Part shown: positions 8,174 through 16,359 of the stretch, piece after piece
Layout: each line of letters opens with the position of its first letter
Position numbering within the stretch: position 1 is the first letter of the stretch
Assembly (NCBI GenBank): GCA_030525285.1
Contig: JAUNFA010000007.1
Location: 1 to 64,000 of the forward strand
Length of the DNA: 64,000 nucleotides
Direction of reading: 5' to 3'
Origin: Bacillota bacterium
GTDB lineage: Bacteria; Bacillota; Clostridia; Peptostreptococcales; Anaerovoracaceae
Notes under the pieces: model-generated
Database searches by the model: none
The model's input: the letters and a program-made list of their open reading frames with translations, nothing else
What the model was told of the DNA's origin: nothing
Translations under genes and position numbers: made by a program

Positions 8174-11100
8174 CTAAATAGAGTTCATAATATTTAACAA
8201 ACTCTGATAGCTATCAACATCGTGGTAAACCACTTTGCTATTCGACATTTCATTAAACAGCTTTTTAGCACAAGAAATCTTCGCCTGCTCTATCGGTCTG
8301 AGTTCAAGACTCTCCATTGTACCTTTGGTTTCAGCTACAAAGAAAATATGCTTAACAGTTCCCTCATAAAAAGCGATTGCCCAGTCAGGGGAGTAATTGC
8401 CTACCGGAGTAGGAATTTGGAAGGTTCTTGGAAGTTTTGCATATACGCATACTTCTTCTGCTGCATCCAAATCTTCAGCAAATCTTCTCTCAATACTCTT
8501 TTCTGCCGAACCATCGGTAAACACATAGTCCTGAATGGCTTTCTTTGCAAGGAATGCCTTATCAAAACTCTGCGTATTCTTTTCGGCTGTGAAGATTGTG
8601 CTATCGTATTCCCCATCTATCGTATCATAAGAAATATGTTCTACAATCATTGTTGCTTTCTGCTCGTTGATAAGCCTGATAACCTTTGTGATAAATTCTT
8701 CCGGATTGTTCCTGAACATATATAGCTTGCCAGCTCTGATTCCTTGCAGGATTGCCGACACGGTTTTACGGGTAAGTGTCGTTCCCTCAGCCACTTTGCC
8801 GATGAGATCATATTTAATCTGACTTGTTTCTGCGTGTTTAAGAGTTTGTGTTCTCGTTTTTTCTCCAACAAAGGAGGCTCCACGCTCGATCTCATACTCA
8901 TTCATTTCCGCCTTTTGATGACCAATAGTCGTTGTATACTGAAGTTCAGAAACAAAAAGTTTTTCATCAATATGATTAATTGCTTTCTTAATCAGCTCGT
9001 CACTATCGAACTCAACTGTATAAGCATACTTATGGTTAATTTCTCGCCATAACGCCTGAAATTCTTTCTTGGCAAAATTATCATTAAGCGGATTATCCTT
9101 AACTTTTGTTTCATGACCATCTGTAAACATATCCTGAAGAATACTATCATCATATACAGATTGAATAAGCGTATGGATACCCTCTGCCATTGGTTTAAGA
9201 TCATCCGGCAGTTCGGCAACCGTACCGTTCTTAACTTCTTCACGGTACTTGTCAGTAACCTTTCTGTCCATATCAACATAGCCATTCTGAATAAGATAAA
9301 ATTCTATGTTGTTTGCGGTGCTATCGTCAATAAGTGTAGGAACATCATCCACTTTAATATACTTGCCCTTAAAGTATTCACTTGTTGCAACAGTCGGTCT
9401 GTCATAAAGTACAGTCTTAATATCGGACTGCAAATCGCCAACAAATGTTTTGTAGCTCTCACTTGCAACAACTGTCAACACGTTAATATCGTGTACTGTT
9501 TCTCCGCAGCTTTCAACATCCATTCGATTACCATTCTGATTCACACACAAACGGAGTCCACGACCTACCTCTTGACGTTTTGCAGTATTACTATCGGAAT
9601 GTTTAAGCGTACAAATCTGAAATACATTCGGATTATCCCAGCCTTCACGCAGTGCCGAGTGGGAGAATATAAATCTTGTAGGCTCATCAAAAGAAAGCAA
9701 TCTTTCCTTATTCTTTAAAATCAAGTCATACGCCGAAATATCATCGGAGAACTCACTGCCACGCTTTACTTTACTGTCGATAGCATGTCCTTTTTTATCA
9801 ATACTGAAATAGCCTTTATGTACTTCTTCTACATCACTGCAAGTAGATTTCAAATATCTCTGATACGGTGTATCAAGCACGGTTACATAGTCATTCAGCA
9901 CATTGATGTATTCCTGCTCAAACATCTTGCCATATTCGCCAAGAACTTCATCTCCGTTTTCATCGTACTGGCGATACTTTGCAACTTCATCAATGAAGAA
10001 CAATGACAGACATTTAATTCCTTTATCAAAGAGTTTTTCTTCCTTCTCAAAATGAGAAAGAATTGTTTCCCTTATCTGAATGCGACGCATATCTTCTTCG
10101 GATATGTCGCCAACAATATCTCCCGTGCTTATAACTTCTCCGTTTGTAAAAGTCACTGTTCCACGAAGCGGGTCAATTTCAGAGATGGTATATCCTTTGT
10201 ACTGTTCCATCTTTTGTGAAACACAATATAAATCATCGTTCACACCAAGAATATGGGATTTACGGTTAATGGATTTATTGAACCCAATTTCAAGTTCAAT
10301 TTTTGCCATAGGTGGCTTTTTACTTGAAAGCACAATCTGTTCAAGGTAAAGATAACTGTCAGTACCTCTAAAATTCTTAACCTCAAATCCTTTTACTTCA
10401 ATCTTCTTAACCAGTTTCTTATTAAAAGCGTCAAGTGCGTCTAGAACATAGACAAGATTGTGCTGTTTCTTATGAGTTGCAGAATAGTTCAGCGTGAATA
10501 ACGGATTAAAGTTTTTAAGTGCTTTCTGCGTTACATCTCCACCCATCTTCTGTGGTTCATCAAGAATAATAATCGGTCTGTTCGCTTTGATTACATCAAT
10601 CGGACGACGAGAAGCAAACTCATCACGCTTTGAATAAATGATACGGGACTCCTTGCTTCGTCCGCCTTCCTTTAGAGAAGCTGCAAATGCCTGTGTATTG
10701 ATTATCATTACATTGATGCCGGAACTGCTCGAAAAGTTATCAAGCTGATTCAGATTGGAACTGTTGTAGATAAAGAAGCGAGCCTTTTTACCGTAATGCT
10801 CCATAAAATGGTCGGCTGTAATCTCAAAGGATTTTTTTACACCCTCACGAATAGCAATACTTGGAACAACCACGATAAACTTGCTCCATCCATACTTTTT
10901 ATTCAGTTCAAACATCGTCTTGATATATACATAAGTTTTACCTGTACCGGTTTCCATTTCAATATCAAGACTGCACCTGCCTAAATCCTTTACAAGAGAG
11001 TTTGATAGTTTAATATTATTCTGACGCTGCAAAGCCTGAATGTTACTGAGAAGCTGTTCATCCGAAAGCTCCACCAGTTCATTCTTGTATCCGGTATCAT

Positions 11101-11287
11101 TTGTCGGGTCATACAGTTGCATCTCTTCATCTGTAAATCCCAATGTCATCTGCATATCCTTGAACTTCATTTTACCAAGGTCACGAATATAGCTGATTTT
11201 ATCGTAAAAGCCCTGTCCATTAAAAACCTTTACAACTGCGTCAACAGCGTCCGTTTGATATTGTTGTATCTTAAAATTAAATTTCAT
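8174..11287 (-). CDS. res: Type III restriction enzyme, Res subunit
   Basis: 1037 residues. A superfamily 2 helicase/translocase fused to a nuclease, acting with Mod to cut unmodified DNA after ATP-driven communication between sites. N-terminal helicase lobe with Walker A METGTGKTYV (~residue 114) and the DExH-type box ILDEPQKMGG (~242). The second lobe carries FSHSALREGWDNPNVFQ and QEVGRGLRL (~555-600). Near the C-terminus, PVGNYSPDWAIAFY followed by FFVAETKG (~967-987) fits a PD-(D/E)XK nuclease with Asp, Glu and Lys in place. The start lies just after the mod2 stop (TAATATG), so the two are coupled. Nothing suggests truncation. Recognition site unknown, since specificity is set by Mod. Confidence 0.95.
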   Translation of the reverse strand: MKFNFKIQQYQTDAVDAVVKVFNGQGFYDKISYIRDLGKMKFKDMQMTLGFTDEEMQLYDPTNDTGYKNELVELSDEQLLSNIQALQRQNNIKLSNSLVKDLGRCSLDIEMETGTGKTYVYIKTMFELNKKYGWSKFIVVVPSIAIREGVKKSFEITADHFMEHYGKKARFFIYNSSNLNQLDNFSSSSGINVMIINTQAFAASLKEGGRSKESRIIYSKRDEFASRRPIDVIKANRPIIILDEPQKMGGDVTQKALKNFNPLFTLNYSATHKKQHNLVYVLDALDAFNKKLVKKIEVKGFEVKNFRGTDSYLYLEQIVLSSKKPPMAKIELEIGFNKSINRKSHILGVNDDLYCVSQKMEQYKGYTISEIDPLRGTVTFTNGEVISTGDIVGDISEEDMRRIQIRETILSHFEKEEKLFDKGIKCLSLFFIDEVAKYRQYDENGDEVLGEYGKMFEQEYINVLNDYVTVLDTPYQRYLKSTCSDVEEVHKGYFSIDKKGHAIDSKVKRGSEFSDDISAYDLILKNKERLLSFDEPTRFIFSHSALREGWDNPNVFQICTLKHSDSNTAKRQEVGRGLRLCVNQNGNRMDVESCGETVHDINVLTVVASESYKTFVGDLQSDIKTVLYDRPTVATSEYFKGKYIKVDDVPTLIDDSTANNIEFYLIQNGYVDMDRKVTDKYREEVKNGTVAELPDDLKPMAEGIHTLIQSVYDDSILQDMFTDGHETKVKDNPLNDNFAKKEFQALWREINHKYAYTVEFDSDELIKKAINHIDEKLFVSELQYTTTIGHQKAEMNEYEIERGASFVGEKTRTQTLKHAETSQIKYDLIGKVAEGTTLTRKTVSAILQGIRAGKLYMFRNNPEEFITKVIRLINEQKATMIVEHISYDTIDGEYDSTIFTAEKNTQSFDKAFLAKKAIQDYVFTDGSAEKSIERRFAEDLDAAEEVCVYAKLPRTFQIPTPVGNYSPDWAIAFYEGTVKHIFFVAETKGTMESLELRPIEQAKISCAKKLFNEMSNSKVVYHDVDSYQSLLNIMNSI

Positions 11288-11288
11288 A

Positions 11289-13304
11289 TTACAGCACCTT
11301 CCTTACTGTATCAGGACTGTATGCGGCGAAAATCTGCTCAAAGTTTGTGGCGACACTATCCTTTGCCATAGAACTGTCACGCATTACAAAATAATACGGC
11401 TTCTGTTTTGCAATCTCTGTAATTACTTCTTCAGTTACATTGTCATCAAAGCAAGCAATCAGATAATTATCCTCAACATTGAATACTCTCTTTCCGGCGA
11501 TAGTAGTTTCCTCGATTTTGCTTGAAAGAAGTACACCTAAATCAAGCATAATCTGGAACAATAAATCTTCCGGAGTTCTGTCCTCTTTAATATTATCCTC
11601 AAGGCTTGTAAACAATGATGGTTCATACTCAGCCGGATTATAATAAACATTTTTCATATTAGAGGTATCGCATTTCAGCACACGAAAACCACCGTCGAAT
11701 TTTGCTTCAGGATTTTCCTCTGCGATCTTTTTTGCAGCACGGCGGATGCGTTCTTTACCGATTTCACAAATAGTATGCTTAACTCCCAAATCATCACATA
11801 AAGTCATTGCATTCCTAGCAACCTTTTTACTTTTCTCAGATGTTGCATTCTTTTCAGATATTTCTTCTGGAAGTTGGACAAGAATAAAATGCCTATTCAT
11901 TTTTTGTTCAACATTCGCTAAAAATGTTGCATGTGCTGTAGTAGCTGAACCCGAAAAGAAATCAAGAATATAATCGCCTTCAGAAACACCACAAAACTCT
12001 ATTAAACGCTCAATAATTTCTTCATCTTTAGGATTTTCAAACACTTTATCTCCCAATAAAGTTGCAAGTCTTTTGGAGGCTGCACGACCATCTTTATAAA
12101 AAACACTATATGGAACAGTTAATTCTCTATCCTTTAAATATGATTTTAAAGTTGGAACTGCATTCTCGTCTTTTCCAAAAGCAACTCTTCCTTGTTCAAT
12201 CCATTGCTTCATTGTTTTTTCGTTAGTAAGCCAACCTCTTGAAGGAATTTTAACTGGTTTCTTAGTTACCGGATGCAAAATATCATATTTAGGTCCACCA
12301 CCACCGGGCCATGAAATATTATCCGCAAAATAGATTCCATTATCATCAACTCTTGAATAATGCGCATGGTCTTTAGCTGGATGTCCATCAGGTAAGCCTT
12401 TAAACCAGGCTTTTAATTCCTTTTCAATATGTTCATTATCTTTTCCACACTGCTTTCTCAAGCTATCATATTTCGAATAAATATCATCTAATCCTTGTTT
12501 CTTTTCACGCCAAACAATTTTATTTTCTTTTATATAATCCGAGTTTCTAAAATAGCAAAGTATATATTCATGCGAAACAGATATATATTTTGAATCATTT
12601 TTTCTACCTGCTGCCCATATAAGTTCAGCAATGAAATTACTTCTTCCAAAAATCTCATCACATATATTTTTAAGAGTATTAACCTCATTTTCATCAATAG
12701 AAATGAATATTGCTCCGTCTTCAGTCAATAAATTTTTAACAATCTTCAATCTTGGATATAACATGTTTAACCAATCTGTATGAAAACGGCCATTGCTTTC
12801 AGTGTTTTGCACTAACTTATTGCCTACTTCATCATATTGTCCGCTATTAGCAAGATATTCTGACATACTAATAGCAAAGTCATCTTCATACACAAAATCA
12901 TTACCGGTATTATACGGAGGATCTATGTATATCATTTTTATTTTACCAAGATAAGTTTCTTGTAAAAGCTTTAGCACTTCAAGATTATCGCCCTCAATAT
13001 AGAGGTTTTCTGTATTGTCAAAATCAACACTTTCTTCTCTGCAAGGTCGCAATGTCTTATTTATCGGTGCATTGGCAAGAAGAACAGACTTCTTCTTGTC
13101 GGGCCAGGTGAACTGGTAGCGTTCCTCTACCCCCCCCTCAACAACTTTGCAAGAAATCTCCTGCATGAGTACGTCTTTATCAATAGCACGAACTACTTCG
13201 CCGTTTTCATCAATTGTTTCTGTAACGGCATTAGGAAACATTGCCGCCAATTTCCTGAAATTCTCATCAGCCTTATTCACTGTCTGCATCTTGAGTTTGT
13301 CCAT
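11289..13304 (-). CDS. mod: Type III DNA methyltransferase, Mod subunit (copy 2)
   Basis: 671 residues. Adenine-N6 methyltransferase of the beta class: catalytic DPPYNTGN at residues 128-135 comes before the AdoMet-binding motif DFFSGSATTAHA (~440). The stretch between them, ~220-430, is the target-recognition region and differs almost wholly from that of copy 1, while the first ~145 and last ~170 residues are nearly the same. A run of eight G (codons 56-59, EGGV) makes the gene a candidate for slippage; in this read it is in the ON frame. GGAGG stands 6 bases before ATG. It is followed directly by the intact res and probably forms the active Type III enzyme with it. Confidence 0.95.
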   Translation of the reverse strand: MDKLKMQTVNKADENFRKLAAMFPNAVTETIDENGEVVRAIDKDVLMQEISCKVVEGGVEERYQFTWPDKKKSVLLANAPINKTLRPCREESVDFDNTENLYIEGDNLEVLKLLQETYLGKIKMIYIDPPYNTGNDFVYEDDFAISMSEYLANSGQYDEVGNKLVQNTESNGRFHTDWLNMLYPRLKIVKNLLTEDGAIFISIDENEVNTLKNICDEIFGRSNFIAELIWAAGRKNDSKYISVSHEYILCYFRNSDYIKENKIVWREKKQGLDDIYSKYDSLRKQCGKDNEHIEKELKAWFKGLPDGHPAKDHAHYSRVDDNGIYFADNISWPGGGGPKYDILHPVTKKPVKIPSRGWLTNEKTMKQWIEQGRVAFGKDENAVPTLKSYLKDRELTVPYSVFYKDGRAASKRLATLLGDKVFENPKDEEIIERLIEFCGVSEGDYILDFFSGSATTAHATFLANVEQKMNRHFILVQLPEEISEKNATSEKSKKVARNAMTLCDDLGVKHTICEIGKERIRRAAKKIAEENPEAKFDGGFRVLKCDTSNMKNVYYNPAEYEPSLFTSLEDNIKEDRTPEDLLFQIMLDLGVLLSSKIEETTIAGKRVFNVEDNYLIACFDDNVTEEVITEIAKQKPYYFVMRDSSMAKDSVATNFEQIFAAYSPDTVRKVL
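13130..13137 (-). repeat. Poly-G(8) tract in mod copy 2
   Basis: Eight C on the + strand, eight G in the coding strand, at codons 56-59 of mod2 (GAG GGG GGG GTA). Homopolymer tracts of this kind in mod genes are the known cause of ON/OFF switching by slipped-strand mispairing. Loss or gain of one base would truncate the protein early. Confidence 0.8.
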
Positions 13305-13324
13305 TTTTTCCTCCGGTTTATGGT

Positions 13325-13432
13325 TTATGATATAGTTTTTTCTGTAACTTCAGGCGTAAACAATTCTTTCAATTGAACTGCAATTTCTTTATCTAACCCA
13401 TTTACAGTCCTCTGGTACTGGTCAACTGACAT
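13325..13432 (-). CDS. 35-residue conserved ORF before mod (copy 2)
   Basis: ATG at 13432 to TAA at 13325-13327, beginning MSVDQYQRTVNGLDKEI. GGAGGG stands 6 bases upstream of the ATG, and the stop is followed 9 bases later by the mod ribosome site, so it sits neatly inside the operon. Copy 1 (15626-15733) differs by a single residue (Ala/Thr). It is hydrophilic, with no membrane segment. No family recognised. It could be a genuine small subunit, a leader peptide coupling translation to mod, or leftover sequence. Confidence 0.45.
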   Translation of the reverse strand: MSVDQYQRTVNGLDKEIAVQLKELFTPEVTEKTIS

Positions 13433-13434
13433 CC

Positions 13435-13737
13435 TTATCCCTCCAATAATTTAAGCTTCTCTTTAAACTTCTTTTGCTGTAAAGTCTGAATGTTACTGAG
13501 AAGCTGTTCATCCGAAAACTCCAACAGTTCATTCTTGTATCCGGTATCATTTACCGGATTATGCAATTCCATTTTTTCATCTGCAAATTCCATTCCCGTT
13601 TGCATATCCTTGGACTTCATTTTACCGAGGTCACGAATATAGCTGATTTTATCGTGAAATCCCTGACTTGCAAAAACTTTGATAACTGCGTCAACAGCGT
13701 CGGTTTGATATTGTTGTATCTTAAAATTAAATTTCAT
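13435..13737 (-). pseudogene. Truncated res fragment fused to the end of the DUF4391 gene
   Basis: A 100-residue frame starting like the intact Res (MKFNFKIQQYQTDAVDAV). About 90 residues match Res 1-90 at roughly 80% identity, and the last ~10 (KEKLKLLEG) are those of the DUF4391 protein. The joint falls at a short shared CAGCAAAAGAA-like stretch. All helicase motifs are missing, so it cannot restrict DNA. It overlaps the mod1 stop by one base (TAATG), as an intact res would. It is the scar of an unequal recombination that placed a second mod-res pair here. Confidence 0.85.
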
Positions 13738-15605
13738 TACAACACCTTCCTTACTGTGTCAGGACTGTATGCAGAGAAAATCTGTTCAAAGTTGGTTGCG
13801 ACACTATCGTTTGCCATAGAACTGTCACGCATTACAAAGTAGTAAGGTTTTTGCTTTGCAATTTCAGTAATCACTTCTTCAGTCACATTGTTATCAAAGC
13901 AGGCAATCAGATAGTTGTCCTCAACATTAAAGACTTTTTTACCTGCAATGGTTGTTTCCTCGATTTTGCCCGAAAGAAGTACCCCTAAATCAAGCATAAC
14001 TTGGAACAGTAGATCTTCCGGTGTTCGGTCCTCTTTGATATTATTCTCAAGGTTTGGAATCAGTGGTAACTTGTACTCCTCTGGATTATAATATACATTT
14101 TTCATATTAGAGGTATCGCATTTCAATACACGAAAACCACCGTCAAATTTTGCTTCAGGATTTTCCTCTGCAATTTTCTTTGCAGCACGTCGAATACGCT
14201 CTTTACCTATTTCACAAATATTCTTGTAACCAGCTTTGTATGCTTCGCTCTTTTCGTCTGTTTCTTCAGGAAGCTGAACCATAATAAACTTACGATTTCC
14301 GCCGTCCTCTGCGTTCAACTGCATAACAGCGTGGGCAGTAGCGGCTGAGCCAGAAAAAAAATCCAATACATAACAATCTTTATCCGCATAAAGCTGTACG
14401 CATCTTTTAATCAGTTCAACGGACTTTGGATAGTCAAAATATGCTTTGCCGTCAAACAATTCTTTTAATTTTTGTGCAGCTTCTTGTGAATGTCCAACTT
14501 CAGTATATTTCCAAATTGTCATTGGAGTTAGGCCTTGCTTTACTTCAGATAAAAAACGCTTTATTCTCGGAACATTTTTTCCATCTGAACCAAACCATAT
14601 TCTATTATCATTTATCATTTCGTTAAATCTTTCTTTTGTATAAAGCCAACATCTCCCACTAGGTGGACTCACAACTCGTCCGCTAGGTGTTACTATTTCG
14701 TAGACTTTTTCTGGAACAGCTGGGCCAACTGTTGCATTATCACTTTGCCATGCCCCTCTCGGATCATTATCTGGATTAGAATATCTATTATCGCTTTCTG
14801 CAGTTCTTGGCAATCCATTACATAATGTTTCTTGAACATTTTTTGCATAACATAATACATAATCATGATTTTCAGAAAAATGTTTTTTTAAGTTTACTGG
14901 TGAATATGCTCTTTCCCAAATTATTTGTGCAATAAAATTCTGAGAACCAAATACCTCATCACAACATTTTTTGAGATTTTCCTGTTCATTATCATCTATA
15001 CTAATAAAAATAACACCATCATCTGAAAGTAAATCCTTTGCCAACTTCAATCTTGAATAAATCATGTTCAGCCAATCTGTATGAAAGCGTCCGTTGCTGT
15101 CCAGATTCTTGACAAGTCTGTTTCCGTCCTCATCAAACTGCCCGCTATTTTCAAGATATTCCTCTGTACTCTGCGCAAAGTCATCCTCATAAACAAAATC
15201 GTTACCGGTGTTATACGGAGGATCGATGTAAATCATCTTGATCTTGCCAAGATAGGTTTCCTGCAACAACTTCAATACCTCAAGGTTGTCGCCCTCAATA
15301 TAAAGGTTCTCTGTATTATCAAAATCAACGCTTTCTTCCCTGCAAGGACGGAGGGTTTTATTAATCGGTGCATTGGCAAGAAGAACGGACTTCCTCTTGT
15401 CAGGCCAAGTAAACTGGTAGCGTTCCTCTACCCCCCCCTCAACAACTTTGCAAGAAATCTCCTGCATGAGTACGTCTTTATCAATAGCACGAACTACTTC
15501 GCCGTTTTCATCAATTGTTTCTGTAACGGCATTAGGAAACATTGCCGCCAATTTCCTGAAATTCTCATCAGCCTTATTCACTGTCTGCATCTTGAGTTTG
15601 TCCAT
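13737..15605 (-). CDS. mod: Type III DNA methyltransferase, Mod subunit (copy 1)
   Basis: 622 residues. Same beta-class layout as copy 2: DPPYNTGN at ~128 and DFFSGSAATAHA (~396), with a central target-recognition region of its own (IIWERAYSPVNLKKHFSENH onward), about 50 residues shorter than in copy 2. The C-terminal ~170 residues are ~90% the same as copy 2. It carries its own G8 tract at codons 56-59. GGAGGAAAAA precedes the ATG. The res gene that should follow is cut down to 100 codons, so this Mod either works as a stand-alone methylase or shares the distant full Res; the conserved C-terminus makes sharing plausible. Confidence 0.94.
   Translation of the reverse strand: MDKLKMQTVNKADENFRKLAAMFPNAVTETIDENGEVVRAIDKDVLMQEISCKVVEGGVEERYQFTWPDKRKSVLLANAPINKTLRPCREESVDFDNTENLYIEGDNLEVLKLLQETYLGKIKMIYIDPPYNTGNDFVYEDDFAQSTEEYLENSGQFDEDGNRLVKNLDSNGRFHTDWLNMIYSRLKLAKDLLSDDGVIFISIDDNEQENLKKCCDEVFGSQNFIAQIIWERAYSPVNLKKHFSENHDYVLCYAKNVQETLCNGLPRTAESDNRYSNPDNDPRGAWQSDNATVGPAVPEKVYEIVTPSGRVVSPPSGRCWLYTKERFNEMINDNRIWFGSDGKNVPRIKRFLSEVKQGLTPMTIWKYTEVGHSQEAAQKLKELFDGKAYFDYPKSVELIKRCVQLYADKDCYVLDFFSGSAATAHAVMQLNAEDGGNRKFIMVQLPEETDEKSEAYKAGYKNICEIGKERIRRAAKKIAEENPEAKFDGGFRVLKCDTSNMKNVYYNPEEYKLPLIPNLENNIKEDRTPEDLLFQVMLDLGVLLSGKIEETTIAGKKVFNVEDNYLIACFDNNVTEEVITEIAKQKPYYFVMRDSSMANDSVATNFEQIFSAYSPDTVRKVL
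15431..15438 (-). repeat. Poly-G(8) tract in mod copy 1
   Basis: Eight G in the coding strand at the same codons as in copy 2, also in the ON frame. The two genes could switch independently and give four expression states. Confidence 0.8.
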
Positions 15606-15625
15606 TTTTTCCTCCGGTTTATGGT

Positions 15626-15733
15626 TTATGATATAGTTTTTTCTGTAACTTCAGGCGTAAACAATTCTTTCAATTGAACTGCAATTTCTTTATCTAACCC
15701 ATTTACAGCCCTCTGATACTGGTCAACTGACAT
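15626..15733 (-). CDS. 35-residue conserved ORF before mod (copy 1)
   Basis: Starts MSVDQYQRAVNGLDKEI at 15733, three bases after the DUF4391 stop, with GGAGGG 6 bases before the ATG; TAA at 15626-15628. Retained with one conservative change in the second copy although flanking protein sequences have drifted, but that copy lies in a recently homogenised repeat, so conservation alone is weak evidence. No recognisable domain. Confidence 0.45.
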   Translation of the reverse strand: MSVDQYQRAVNGLDKEIAVQLKELFTPEVTEKTIS

Positions 15734-15735
15734 CC

Positions 15736-16347
15736 TTATCCCTCCAATAATTTAAGCTTCTCTTTAAGTTTCTTTTCTGCTTGCACCAATTCAAACTTCT
15801 TTTTAGGCTGCTTCTCTGCCCTTGCCTGCTTTTCAAGTTTTGCAATCTCTTTTTCGAGCTTCTGCTTTTTTTCATTTATCTCTATCTGTTCATCAAGTGA
15901 ATTTCCTTTTTCTATATTCACTCCGCCGACAGCAATAACGATATTCTCCCAGACAGTATCGAGATTTAACCCTTTAAGTTCAACCTTTTGTTCTTCTGTC
16001 GGCATCCACGCTGTCTGCATTACCTTCGTATGGTAAATAGCAAGTCTGCTTTCATTCTCATATTCAAGAACAAATAAAATATTTTGCGGTATCAACTTAG
16101 AAAGCGTTGCTATCGTTTTTTCGTCATACTCTTTCTTTTTTAGAGAAACAAGCAAAACAAAAAAGCTTTTTACGTCCTCTCCGGAAGGAATATTTACCTT
16201 ATTGGGAGCAATCTCATTTACTATCGTGATTCTTGAAATATCAGCATCAATTTTTTCTTTTGCTGCTGTATTCATTTGGAATTTCGTATAAATTGCTTTT
16301 TTCGGAAGTTGCTTACTCATTTCCGTTGTTTTTGGCAATCCAAGCAT
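15736..16347 (-). CDS. DUF4391 domain protein of the defence operon
   Basis: 203 residues, begins MLGLPKTTEMSKQLPKKAIY. The first ~130 residues match the DUF4391 pattern (ITIVNEIAPNKVNIPSGEDV; ILFVLEYENESRLAIYHTKV; MPTEEQKVELKGLNLDTVWE). The last ~55 residues are a Lys/Glu-rich coiled coil (NEKKQKLEKEIAKLEKQARA). Function is not established; the family is repeatedly found between a helicase and Type III mod/res genes. GAGGAGG stands 6 bases before ATG, 12 bases after the helicase stop. A role linking helicase and Mod is inference from context. Confidence 0.82.
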   Translation of the reverse strand: MLGLPKTTEMSKQLPKKAIYTKFQMNTAAKEKIDADISRITIVNEIAPNKVNIPSGEDVKSFFVLLVSLKKKEYDEKTIATLSKLIPQNILFVLEYENESRLAIYHTKVMQTAWMPTEEQKVELKGLNLDTVWENIVIAVGGVNIEKGNSLDEQIEINEKKQKLEKEIAKLEKQARAEKQPKKKFELVQAEKKLKEKLKLLEG

Positions 16348-16359
16348 TTCGTCCTCCTC

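Larger units (their letters stand above)
13111..13466. repeat. Direct repeat, copy 2 (mod 5' end, small ORF, DUF4391 3' end)
   Basis: This 356-base segment matches 15412-15767 at a constant offset of 2301 with only a few mismatches. It spans the first ~64 codons of mod, its ribosome site, the 35-residue ORF and the last codons of the DUF4391 gene. Outside it, identity drops quickly. It marks the joint of a tandem duplication or recent gene conversion. Confidence 0.9.
15412..15767. repeat. Direct repeat, copy 1 (mod 5' end, small ORF, DUF4391 3' end)
   Basis: Partner of 13111-13466 at an offset of 2301 bases. Here it is in its original setting, continuous with the full DUF4391 gene. Recombination between the two copies would delete mod1 and the res remnant and leave a simple helicase-DUF4391-mod-res locus. 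Confidence 0.9.

Noticed and set aside
11289..13304. The two mod genes as an assembly duplication artefact
   Set aside because: The central regions and lengths differ strongly and the copies differ at many sites outside the 356-base repeat, so they are real separate genes; the short repeat itself would still merit long-read confirmation.
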